From NCBI GenBank assembly GCA_000231825.2, contig JH720325.1, forward strand, positions 795,766-859,765: 64,000 nt of DNA, given 5' to 3'. The stretch's first letter is position 1, and each line of letters begins with the position of its first letter. A program made the translations under genes and the position numbers. Source of the DNA: Tetrahymena elliotti 4EA (taxonomy: Eukaryota; Ciliophora; Oligohymenophorea; Hymenostomatida; Tetrahymenidae). Of this stretch, positions 34,725 through 47,300 are shown piece after piece. The notes beneath the pieces were generated by a model. The model made no database searches. It was not told the DNA's origin and worked only from the letters and a program-made list of their open reading frames with translations.

Positions 34725-36986
34725 ATGAAAAAGTTAGGATAGCTCTTCTCTCGTAAAAAAGAAAAACAGGAAGTTCATTCTGATTCATTAAGCAATGAGT
34801 CATCAATTGACTATCTTTAATTATATCTTAAAGAAGAAATTAAGACTCTACTTGATATGTCTGAGTAAATAATATATTCAGATCACATTGAAAAATTCAA
34901 CCGCAAAAACAAGAAACAGAAAAGATCATTGTTGATCACCAACAAGTTTGTATACAACTTAAAAGGCCTAAGCTTAAAACGCAAGATTGACATATAAAAG
35001 ATTAAAAAAATAATATAAAACAGGTAAAACTGTGAGTTTATTTTAAACATTCCTGATGAATATGATTATCGTTACTCTGCTTAGGGGGAGAGCTAAAAAT
35101 AAATTATAATAGACATATTGTGCTCTTTCTCTTAAGGCTTATAAATTATGTATGCAGACTAAATTGATTTGGCACAAGTGGTGTAAACGAAGAAGGATAT
35201 GGAATGCTTTCTTAATATCTAAAATAATGGTACAGATAAAACTATGATCCATGGAATCAATTAAAATAACAATAACAGCTAAAATTAAAAATGCAGTTCA
35301 ATAATAATTGAAGATTATCATAGTAATAATAATCATAGTATTACGAATACTATAAATTAATTTACTTAACTTAATCCCAATCAAAACTAAAACTAATCTT
35401 CTTAAAATCCTAGAAACTCTATATTATATTCGTTGTTTTCTTCTCATCGTTAACTTAATACTAACAGCAATAGAAATTCTCCATAAAGTCCTAAAAAAGA
35501 AGACCCTTTAATTTCTATTGAGAATTCAGTGGTCTAAAATCTTCCTTCTTTTCAAAGAGAAATGAGGACGAACTTTAGTGACTTTGAATTGATCGAATAT
35601 CTTGGATACAATAGTATTTGGAGGTATTTCAGAGTGAGGGAATGCTAAAAATCTAAGAAAATTTGCCAAATGAGAGTTATTAACATCCATAATTTATTTA
35701 GGTAAGAGAGTGAGGAAATTCAAAATTAATTTGTTTAAGAATAAATATAATTAATTTAAGAGCTAGATTCTAATTACTTCACTTAGTAATATTACTATAT
35801 TCACTAAGGTAACTATTTTGCCATATTACAAGAGGAGCTTGATGCTATTAAATATATTGATCTTGCCCAGCTAATTGACGAATAATCTTTCTTCCCAGAA
35901 AATATTGCAAAAATTATTGCAGCCTAATTAGCTTACTCATTACATTTACTTCATCAAAAAAAGATAGTTTATAATTAAATTAATTCAAAGAATATTAAAA
36001 TTGACTTAGCAGGCAACGCAATTCTTAACAGATTTGAATTTTCTCAATTCCTATTTACTCCCTTTTAAGTCTCTCCTAAAAATGGAGGCAAGTTATTTTT
36101 CAAATCAGAACATGAAAAGTAAAGTTTTGATACACTAACTTAGGTAAATTCAAAAAAGAATAATGAAAATAACAAAAGCGTTCTCTCAAATATTAAAGAA
36201 GGAATAAGTAAAGAAACTAATCATTGTTACGCAGCCCCAGAAATTATTAATGAACAACCAAATACATACTCATCAGATTGGTGGAGTTTCGGAATCCTGT
36301 TATTTGAGATGCTTCTAGGATACACACCTTTTTATGATTAAAGTCCTAAACAGGTCCAACAAAAGATTCTAACAACAAAGGAAATTGATTTTCCTAAAAT
36401 GGCAAACATTTCCCCTGCTGCAAAAAACCTAATTCTAAGGTGCTTAGATAAAAATTAAAAAACACGCATAAAAAGCAACGAAGTCCTCAGCCATGAATTT
36501 TTTTCAGATATTAAATGGAGAGATATCAAAGAGAGAGTACCTCAAACAGAAATATCTTCAATGTTTAATTTAGAACAGCAAATTAATAAATAAGTTCATA
36601 TCTAAATTGATTCAACAACTTTGAAAAATTAAGGAAATTCCCCTTAAAAATCATTTAAAATAGTAAGTGAAAATACACCAAATAAAGTAAATTTCTAAGA
36701 AGTCACTTAAATAATTAATTAATAACAAATACTAACATAATAATCCAATCAAATTACTAATAATCAAAATCAAATTCTTAAACAAAACATTGAAAGCAAT
36801 ACTCTTACAGTATTCAAACCAGAATAAATAAAGGATTGCAACTACAATGAACACTATTTGCATTTTGAAGAGATATTCATCCTTAACCTATTTGGAGGTG
36901 CTCAAAAAGATTAAAAGATATGTAACGAAAACTTTACAATGATAAAAAAAGAAAGAACTCCAATAGAACTTCTAAATGAAGCCTGA
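34725..36986 (+). CDS. AGC-type pseudokinase, 753 aa
   Basis: Single exon of 754 codons including TGA. The N-terminal ~280 residues are polar, with Asn/Gln runs. A protein kinase fold spans about 284-600, starting [20 protein letters not shown]. The C-lobe is well preserved: [28 protein letters not shown], and LDKNQKTR before the end. That lobe resembles AGC kinases (PKA/PKG/PKB). The catalytic residues are missing: the VAIK Lys is Arg (CQMR, R317), HRD is YNQ (416-418), and DFG is RFE (436-438); the glycine loop also lacks its second and third Gly. The product is predicted to be catalytically dead and to act as a scaffold or allosteric regulator. The reading frame is intact, so this is not simple decay. 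Confidence 0.87.
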
Positions 36987-38649
36987 TTAATATAATTAAA
37001 ATATTTATCAAAAGAGTAACATTAGCTACTTCCTTACATCTAATAATTAATAAAAGAATTAAATTTTCCTTTCACTTACAAAATTAATAAATTAGATAAA
37101 AAAACAAAATCCAATTTTCCAAAATTTTAAATTTATTGGTGGAGAGTATTAATTAATTTTCCTATGATAAATTTCACTTAAAATGTATAAAGTCTAAAGC
37201 TAAAATTTTCCATATATTAAAATTAACAAATAAATATTATATCAATTTTGTATTTCGCATATTTATCCTGTATAAAATTATTCAAATTAACAAATATAAA
37301 CAGTTAGATTTATTAATATGTATGTTAAGAAAGCTAAATACATTTTCTTTAACAAGTAATCTTTAACTTTTAACAAATTTCTTTAGTCATTTTTTTTATT
37401 TATTTTAAAAAATAAATGTTAAATCGAATTTTGAGATTTTTACTTGATTCTTTTACATTATTAGAGAAAATTAATTGCAAATTTTGTTAATTTTTAAAAT
37501 TATTTTGAAATAATTATTTTAAAAATATAAAATGAGCAAATGAGTTAATATTTAGTTTTAGTTTTTTATTTCAATTTTTTTTTATTCATTTTGATATATA
37601 AAATTTTTTTAATCAATTTATTATTTATTTAAATTTATGAATTAATATGATATTTATTTATCACCTTTTTTAGAATTAAGTATTTGTAAAGGTATTTTTG
37701 AATTAATTAAGAAAAATGGGGGATTAAAATATGATATCATTTCCTTATTATTCATTTACTTTAATACATTATTCATGCTAAACTTGTATTGCTTTTATTT
37801 TTTACTATGTTTGTTCTAGAACTTTTTATCATTTTTACAAATTTTAATGTTTAACTTTTTTTTTATATCTAACAATAATAGAGCTTAACTATTGACTATA
37901 CTATTTAAATGGTTAATTTTCTTTTAGTTTTAGATTCTTAGTAAACATCTGAATAGAGTAAAGCAATTTTTTTGAATAATAATAAAATAATATTTTTATT
38001 CTAAATAAATTGTTACAGCATTTAAAATAGCTTAATGGTAGATATTTCCTTGTAAAATTGAACTATTATCACAAAAAAGATAAGAAGAAAATTCTATCTT
38101 AATTAGACTAGTACAATTATTATTACTATTAATAATAAAAGTCTTTGTTGCTTTTATATGAATTTTTCTGCTTTTAAACTTTGATTAATTTTGATTTATA
38201 GGGTTAATAAATTCTAACATGAGTATAATTTGATGAATTAGTTAGCTTTGTAAAAGAAAAGTAATTTTATTCAACTTTAAAAAGGATGCTAACAAATGAT
38301 ATTAAAAAAGTGTAAGTAAAAATTTATCAAGATATTTATTTTTTTAGTAAGCATATAAATTATAAAGTTAAGGAAAGGGGGATATATTCAATTACATTCC
38401 ATTTATAGTTTTCAAGTTAAGCTTAAATATCTAGTATGATCTTAATTTAAATCTATTAATAAAAATATATGCTTATTAATTTGCTAACTAGTTAAGCTTC
38501 TAAAATAAAGTGGTTCAACTTTTTATATTTTGTATCAACTGAATCTTACAATAAATGCTCATATTTGCTTAAAAAATTTCTTCCATTTTCAAATGTAATT
38601 ATTAATATATATATATCAATTAATTTAATAATTTTACAATTTAACGAAT
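36987..38649. other. Long AT-rich intergenic region
   Basis: About 1.66 kb. The only ATG frame of note is 37716-37892 (58 codons, hydrophobic), with no supporting signal. Nothing else seen. Confidence 0.65.
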
Positions 38650-40064
38650 ATGTCTAATTTCTTCAAAGTCTTAGCTGTTTTGCTTGCAATTACTACTTTA
38701 GTTTATTGCTCCACTGACGAATATGAACGTATGAAAAAGAGTACTCTTAAGCTCATTGTTTAAATTTACAGACATGGAGCTAGATACCCTATTTTCAATA
38801 CTTATGATGCTGCTGAATAAAAGAAAATGAATGGTGAACTTACTCCTGTAGGTATACGTCAACACTATGAACTTGGTAAAAAATTAAGAGCTGAATATAT
38901 TACTTATAGAGGATTTTTGTCAAGCAGCTATAATCCTCAAGAATTATATGTTAGATCAACTGATGTTACTAGGTATTAGTTTTTTTATTAATTAAAAATA
39001 TTTTAATATAAATTATAAATAATAGAACTCTTATGTCTGCTGAAAGTCAACTTGCTGGTTTATACCCTTATCAAACTGGCCCTAAAATTCCTGATGCAAT
39101 TAAAAATTTTGATGCTGAAATGAAAAAGAAAATTATGGATGCTCCATATAGTTTCTTTGATTAAAGTTTAAATATCGAAATGACTAATGATGATTTTGCT
39201 ATACCTTATGGATATCAGCCTATTCCTATTCATACTGTTGAAGAAAAGTTAGATAAGCTCCTATTAGGTTTGAGCTATGGCTGTCCTAACTCTAAAAAGT
39301 GGACTGCTGAAAATCTTAAGAGTGAAGATTGGAAAAGAATAAACAAAGAACTCAGTGAAACTATTTCTAATTTTGCTTAAATTATGTAGCAAGACCCCAC
39401 TAAATTTGACTTACAATAGTTGTAATAAAATATGGACACACTTATAACTGATTATTTTTAAGGTAGATAAATTCCTGAATAAATGAAGAACCACAAGTTA
39501 TGGGAAAAAATTGAATAATTGTTATACTTAGAAATCCACTTAGAATTATTAAAAACTAAATAGCAAAAATAAGTCTCAATTACTCCATTCTTCAATTCCT
39601 TGATTGGCTACTTTGAAAAGAAGTTAAATAACACTGCCCCTTACAAATGGTATATGCATTCTGCTCATGATACCACAACCTCCATGATTTTGGTTGGTAT
39701 GAACTTAACAAATTGGGAATGCATGGAACGCTACCACACCAACTAATTACAAAGAGATGAAATTTGCATCTACCAGCCTACTACTTATGCCACTAATCTT
39801 ATCTATGAGCTCAGAGAAGACCCTGAAACTAAATAAAACTTTATTATGTTCTCTATGAATGGCTAGTACTAACCTATTTGCGATAAAAAATCTAAATACT
39901 GCAGCTATGAAGAATTCAAAAGTAGAATTGCTTAATAAGTTGTTCCAGATTTTGATTTACAATGTGGCTTTATTCAACCAAAAAATGCTTCAGAAGTTAG
40001 CTATACATACTCTTCTCATTTAAGTTTCATCTCTATTTGTTTATTCTTTTTGTCTTTAATTTGA
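38650..40064 (+). CDS. Histidine acid phosphatase, probably GPI-anchored, 453 aa
   Basis: Two exons (38650-38972, 39026-40064) around a 53-nt intron. A signal peptide (MSNFFKVLAVLLAITTLVYC) precedes the complete catalytic motif RHGARYP (41-47, H42 as nucleophile). The distal motif SAHDTTTS has H322 and D323. Cys residues are spread through the ectodomain, as usual in this family. The C-terminus ends in a short hydrophobic stretch without a cytoplasmic tail (SFISICLFFLSLI), which suggests a GPI attachment signal. The gene is a paralog of the minus-strand acid phosphatase at 1923-3444: the intron splits the same Arg codon in the same phase (ST(D/N)V(T/N)R). The two C-termini differ, one carrying a membrane span and tail. 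It would act on phosphomonoesters at the cell surface or in lysosomes. Confidence 0.93.
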
Positions 40065-41328
40065 TTAATGATAATCACAATAAAAACTTAATTTTAATGT
40101 ATTTTTTATGTAAATATATGTTCTTTAAATTTCTGATTTTATTTTAATTTTTTTTTCCATCAAAAATAGAATTTTTCAAATTTGTAATGCTTTACATAAA
40201 AATTTATTTTATATTAATCATGAAAGACTAAAAAAATGGTATTTAATATTCATTTGTACAATCAATCTAAAACTTTAAAAAAAATTATTGTTAGTAATTT
40301 ATGTGTGCATATCAATAACTTTTTAGCATTCTATTATTAAATTCTTTCTGAAACATATTTTATTTTATTATTAAGTATATACTAATATCATGAAATGCCT
40401 TAAAAATTTTTTTTATTTAGTGATGGAAATCTACATTAGCTTTTAAATGAAATATTGTTTGAGCAAAATGAAAAGATATTATAAAAAATTAATATTTTTA
40501 TATTACCAATTTTTCTTTTGGTTTCTTTACCTCTTACTAAAATAAAAGCATATTCATTTGCTTAAATATATTTTTAATTCCAAAACTGAATTCTTTTGCT
40601 TACTTAACCTTTAACAATGAATATACCACTACTAATAAGAAGCTTTATTGGAAAATTTAATATTTATTTGAGTAATTTTATCAAGTTATTCAAATATCTT
40701 CTTTATGATAAAAAAATATCTACTACTTTTTATTCTTCGACAAATAACAAGAAACTGTTAAATTTATTTATTCAATCAAAATTAAACCCTCAATTAAAAA
40801 TTATTTCCTCAATAAAAAAAATTTAGATTTATATCAGCTTAAATATAAATAAGCTTCATTTTTTAGTTGGCTTTAGAGTTCTGTAAAATTCTTTTATTTA
40901 GATTTATCAAAATTTAAATTATTTTTTTGTATTTTTGAAGAGATTAAATTAAAGAATTCGATTTAAATAGAATTTTTTTACTGATTTTTTTAAAGAAACT
41001 TTTCAACAAAATTTAATTGTTCTTTCCTAATTTATAGAAAATCGAAATATTTATATTTTGTAGATAAACTGATTGAATATAAATAATAGTACAGTTATAG
41101 TAATAAGTCGTAGAAGTTTAGTATTTTGGAAAAGAGATTAAATGTAAAATAAGAATCTTCATTTGATTTAAAATCGAATGTTTAGAAAGCGAGTATATAA
41201 TTTAAATTCTTAATTTAGTTAACTATAATTAAATAATATTTTGAATTATATAAACAATTTTCAAAGAATCCTACTTACCATTTTCTCAAAACTTAATATT
41301 ATTTTGGCACTTGAAATCAATTTATTAA
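40065..41328. other. AT-rich intergenic region
   Basis: About 1.26 kb. A TGA-free frame from ATG 40617 to TGA 41070-41072 (151 codons, Phe/Ile/Lys/Asn-rich) is open but has the composition expected of random A/T sequence when only TGA stops; I do not call it a gene. Confidence 0.6.
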
Positions 41329-44300
41329 ATGAAGTGGCTTATATATAATTATGTTATAAACCTTTTTTAGATTATGGTATTAGCTTAGTAGATGTAAATA
41401 GATACTTTAGGATAAACATTTTAATATGATGGATAATATACTTAATAAAATTATAAAAATTAAACAAATTTTAACAAATTTAATGATGAAGTCCATCAAG
41501 CTTTTAAAAATCGAATACTAGCTGATTCAAAATCTTCTATTTTAGTTAATCCTTTAAAAAGTGGTATGTATCCTGATCCAATAAATAAGGTATTTTTCAT
41601 TTTTAACTTCTGGATTAAAAATCATAATTTAGTATTAATAATCATAATGTTTTTAATTATGCAAAATAATAAAGGACAGGGTATAAACTTCTTATGAAGA
41701 AGCTGAAGCAGTATTTTCAGTGGTACGTATTTGAATATCATTATGTCTTTAAATAATTTGACTTTATTAAATAAAAAGCCAAGATAAAGTGTTGTTAAAT
41801 TATCAATTGATTTAAGACACCTCACAAATTATACTGATAAGAGTGCAAATAATCTAAATTTTGTTTATGGAGATTAAGGATGGGATGTAAAAAGATTTAT
41901 ATATTCAATATTGTTAAAGATTTTAAACATTTAGTTTATTCATAAATAAAAAAATAAGATAAATCTAAATAAAATAAATGTTGATATTTTTTTGAAAGTA
42001 AAACAAGAGAAAATTTAATAATCTATCAACTAATTATGATAAAGAATAATTTTTTTATAACTTTTAATATTCTACTGATCGAATTTGATATTTTTATAAT
42101 AAATAAGCCTTCAGGAGAATAAAATTTATTCAAGAATAAAACACAAAATTTTTATAGAAAAGACAATAAAGAATATAATTTTTAAATTAATTCTTTGATA
42201 ATCAATTAAATATTTATTACTTATATAACAGATAGTTATTTATACCATAGATGCAAAGGAAGATTATACTAACTTATCTAAAGCAAGCATAGTTAGTTTA
42301 CCCTACATTTTCACAAGAGATATAACTTAGAAGATAGATGCCCATCTGTTTACTATATTTGCCTCTAAAGATATGTTTCTTATGTTTTACATTCGAATAA
42401 ATTAGTAAAAGTTTTCAAATTTGAAACCTCTTTTAGCTTAAAGCTCATCAGTAACTATAAAAACTCCTTCAAGAGCTATTTATGGGTAAAATAAGATATT
42501 TGGATTTGTTATTGAAAATAAATAGCTGATAAATTTACCTCCTACAATGCCAGTAATGAACTAAGATAATTCTTATCCAGACACGATAATAACATATTCT
42601 GATTTAACTAAAAATTTAAATAGTTCTTTGATTAATCCTATAAATATTACACAAGATGAAAGAGTTTACAACTACCTAATTAATAATGATAAATATTGGA
42701 TTAATCGAAATAAAATTACTTTACCATCTATCCCGTATATAGGTAACTGTTAAAATAATGGAGAATATTTATTCCTAAGTGATATTGTAGAAGACTAAGA
42801 TAATTGCAAGTTGTATGATCCTAAAGATACTATTTCTGTCAATCCTTTTGTTTTCTTATCTAATCCCACATCAGATGTATGTGAAGATGTTTAATTTACT
42901 TGCATTTTGGATGATGCTTTCTTTTCTTCTACTCAATACCCAAAATTTTATGAATAAGCTCTTCAAGCAGAATTATTTAAAATTACAACAAATCCTATTG
43001 ATTTTTAATAAGATGTTTATCTAACAGACTCTGATTTTGAACCTTTAAGTCTAATACCAGTTATTTTGATGAGTTCTCTCCCATCTACAAAGCTTCCGAA
43101 AGAAATAACATTAGAAATCGGATACTATTAAGTTGATTAATATAGAAAGCGTATCATAAAAGCAAGTATGACTTTTGGGTAACTAATTAGCAAATCAAAT
43201 GTTGATTCAAACAGTCCCTTTACATATAAATTTATCTTAAATTTTGTTTCTTTAGGACATGCTGAGTTAGCAATTAAATTTGCTTTTGGACTACCAATAT
43301 ATTTCGTCCTCACTTCTATTATTGGGGCATTCAGTATCATTATGATCTTTTTCTACTATTGCTTTTATCGTCAATCAAATATGTGAGCCCACCCTTTTTA
43401 TTTTATAGAATTAAGTAAATAAATTTTTTTAAAAAAATATTAAGCATATTTAGAAGAGTTGTAGATCTAAAAAAACCATTTTTCGTAACTTGGAAGAGTT
43501 TAAAGAGTGCATGCTATGATTTATGGGAATTTTTATACCTTTATATTCCCTAAGCCATAGGATTATTTCTGTCCTTTGTCCCTAATTTTATTATGCAATT
43601 TTTTATTTCATTTTTGATGCTAGGCGGGTTTTGGAGCTATCCATTTTTTAATTGCACTGATCTCTCTACAGAAAAAATATGTGAGACATCAATATTTGAA
43701 TCTTTTGGAGTAATTTATTGATTGTAATACTGAGTGATTTATTTTTAAACAATAAAAGTCAAAATAAGTTGATTAGTCAAAAAGAAGAGGGAGATTAGGG
43801 CTAACATTTATTGTTATTGGATTTTATGCTATCATTAGAATTTCGGCTGTGTACATTCCATTTAGTTAGAAAGATAAAGTAAGAGAATCTGTAAAAAACT
43901 ATAAAAGTAATCAAAGCGGGAAAAAGAAAAATAAATTTTTTGAAGCCATCTCCTCACTTGAAGAAAAGGCAGAGCTTTTTTCATCAGAATCACATGATGG
44001 CAATATTTGGTAAGAAAAAATATGGACGAGAGGATTGTTTATTTATATAACAATTTTAGTATTAATAATTAATATTGTTATTATATATCTTTCATTTTCT
44101 ACATACTATGGTGCTAATATTTGGTTCTTTACATTTATCCTGAAAGCAACTTAATTAGTTATCGGCGAACTATTGAAGTTATATATTGAAGATGAAATTC
44201 TTTTAAGTTCTATAGGGTGTCTTATGGGTAATTTTGAATTAATTTTATGTCAATTTAGATTTTTACTCAATTTTTAATAGCTATGAGTACATCTATTTCT

Positions 44301-47300
44301 GGTTTAGGTGCCATAGATTTTTTTGATTATCTATTCAATTTTTATGTTGCACTTGGTATATCAACTTTTGAGAAAACAAGCTAAGTTATAGTAGTGGATA
44401 TTATAGTAGATTTTGTTTCGGAGCATTCAGGTTAAGTTCAGTAGATTTTTTCAAAGTAAGTTAAATAAGCATTACTTTAAAAGATATTTTAATGAAATAT
44501 TATTGATTAATAATTGCATGAACTGTACTCTTTTGCTATATCTTAATCATATTTTGTTGTTTTTATTAGAATTTTTTAAATTGACGGTAATGATAATGAA
44601 GAAAATGAAGAAGAAGATGATGAATAAAAAAATAAAAATGATTTGATAAATAACAATCAAGAAAACAATGGAGATAGCTTGTCTTAAGAAACTGGATAAA
44701 AAGGTAATTAGAATTAAATTTAAAAGAGAAAATCAAATTAAAAAAAATAATTATTTTTAGATGTAGGAAATAGTTCGATATTCTTGACAGAAAATTGCTA
44801 AGATAGTGTGATGTCTATTGATTTTTAAGGTAATGAATTCTATTAGTAATTTTGTTTATTCTATTTTAAATATTTTCAATTTTAGAATTCAAGATTGATC
44901 AATTAGATGATAAAAGAAATCACTATAAGTAGCAAAACAGCACTAATATTTAGAATGGACCTAAAAATATCAACAGTCCTATAGCTAACTTAAAAGATAA
45001 CAAGGGTAAAAAATTGATTGAGGAAGAACAAACATACTCTGAAGATGAAAATGATGAAATTTATGAAAGAGATTTTTTGGAAGAGGCTTTTGAAGATTTA
45101 CTCAAATAAAAATTTAATAAAAATCCTGAATCTCTAATGGTCAGATAATAAACAAAAGCTAATTCAGAATAATAAAATATTGACGAATAATAAAGTACTA
45201 TAATAAAGATGTATACTGAGTTTCATAATAACACCTTTACCTTACTTGCAACTGTAATTATTATATTTTTTTTTTGGTTATCTAATCAAATTCCATGAAA
45301 TTTTAGGAAATATTTAAATTTTTAATGTAAAAAAATTAAATTAATTTAAAAAAAAAATAAAGCCACCTATCACTGTGTGTTTATGGATGTTTTTTGATGC
45401 TAACTAAATGTTTGTGAGATGGGGTATAGACAAAAAAGGTATTGTGTACTATTTTTTGTTTAATGTATTAAATGTTCCTTTTACTATGGTGGTTGATATA
45501 CTGTTTTAGAAGACAAATGAGTAGTTTCATAATGTTCTTTTAAGACCTTACCATGCATTTGTTACAGAAAAATATAATTCTCGTTTTCTTACTTGGAAGG
45601 CTGATGAAGAAGAAAAAGATAAATTACATCCAATTATTGAACCAGATTTGAGGAATATCAACATGTGGTGTTTTTCATCTCAATATTTCTTTTGCTTAAA
45701 TATTTATATAGCAGGTATATTGTTTATATGAATTTAAAATAATTAATTTGTTTATTGGTTTTTTAATTTAAAAAGGATGTATAGCAGTAACTGAGGGTGT
45801 AATCACAATTATAGCTAACAACTATAACATTTTTAGTGATTCTTCTAGTTTTTTCTTTATTTTCATACTTTGGATACCTATTTGCTTTTTCTTTGATTTT
45901 TTGACAGTTTAATTATTCCTTGAAAGAATTTGGGGATTAAAAAAAGAAGAGCCTGAAGAAAAAAAAGATGATTTAAAAGCTAAAAATGACAAAAATACTG
46001 ATGATTTACAAAAATCTAATAATAATATGTCTAAGTTTAAAAACTTTACAAATTCTTTTAGAAGATCAATTCAAGTAATTTAAAAAATGAAACCATAAAA
46101 ATAAGGAGATTCGGATTAGAAATAAGTTCCTGCCATTCTTTCTTAGGACAATCTTATAATGCAAGGAAGTGATCAATTATTGTAAAATGAAGACAACCTA
46201 ATTTTTAGTGGTCTGTAATTCTAAGCGGGTAAATTTACTAATTCACTTAATCAATAAACAGATAGAAATTAAACTATGCTTAACTAACCTAAATAAAAAA
46301 ATACTCTTTCTCAATAAGGTCAGGTAAAATAGCTCACTTTTTAAAATACGTTAAATTCTGATTAGCATGAGTTTTATTCAAAGCTTAAGTTATCGCAAAT
46401 ATCATCAGATGATAATTAAATAGAGTAAATGAAAGAATTGAAAGAAGCGTTGCAAAACAATAGATATCTTAGACTATTTTTTGAAGACCAAATTGATCAA
46501 CTTAATGACTACGACATAAGCGTTCACCAGTTTATATTATCATTCTCATAGTAAAAGGAAGATGACCAGTAAATTTTATTTAGATAAACTAAAATTTTTA
46601 ATTTAAAATTTTTAAATGATAGAGATAAAATATATAAGCTTTTCCTGCACAATTTTAAAAGATTTAAGCTACAAAAAGATGCCTATGATCAATTTAAAAA
46701 GTTAAAGAGACTAGATATTAAAAAAGCAGTTCAAGAAAAAGAAAAGAAAACAAAGTATCAGGATATAAAGTCTCATTTCTCAGAAACTGAATATAAAGAT
46801 TCAAAATTCTTGAATAAATTCCTCAAATTAAATAAAGTTTGGTTGAGGAAGAATATGAAGCTCTTCTTTGATGATTTGATTTATGGAGAATCTAAAAAAG
46901 AGCTTTAAAAGTAATTAAATTAATTTCAATCTTTTATTTTTTAAACGGATATTTTAAAATTTTAAGGTTAAGGTAGCTAATTCTGATAAATTTTAGTGAA
47001 ATTTATGGAGAAATTAAAGTTTAAGGTAATTAATAGGAGATTCAAGTTAAAGAAGTCTTTTAAACTCTCAATTAGCCCACTAAATAGGACATAGCATAGA
47101 TGTTAGATGCTCCTTTTGTTTAAATATTAAAATTTTGGTATAAAAGAAGCAAAATTCAAAGACTAGCTGAGTAGTTAGTTGGCGGTTATTTTTTGAGAGC
47201 AGAATCTACAACTTGCTACTATTGTAAATCTAATTGGGGACTTTTAGTCTAAAGCAAAAATAAAAGTGTTGAAGATCTATTTCAAGATTTTTACAAAAAA

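Noticed and set aside
37716..37892. 58-codon hydrophobic frame
   Set aside because: Isolated, Phe/Tyr-rich, no motif; consistent with chance in A/T-rich sequence.
40617..41072. 151-codon frame upstream of membrane paralog 1
   Set aside because: With TGA the only stop, frames of this length arise by chance in A/T-rich DNA; composition is Phe/Ile/Lys/Asn-biased and no motif or splice link to the downstream gene was found.
41675..41886. Apparent frameshift in membrane paralog 1
   Set aside because: A 56-nt GT...AG intron at 41723-41778 restores the frame, and copy 2 has the equivalent intron at the same residue.
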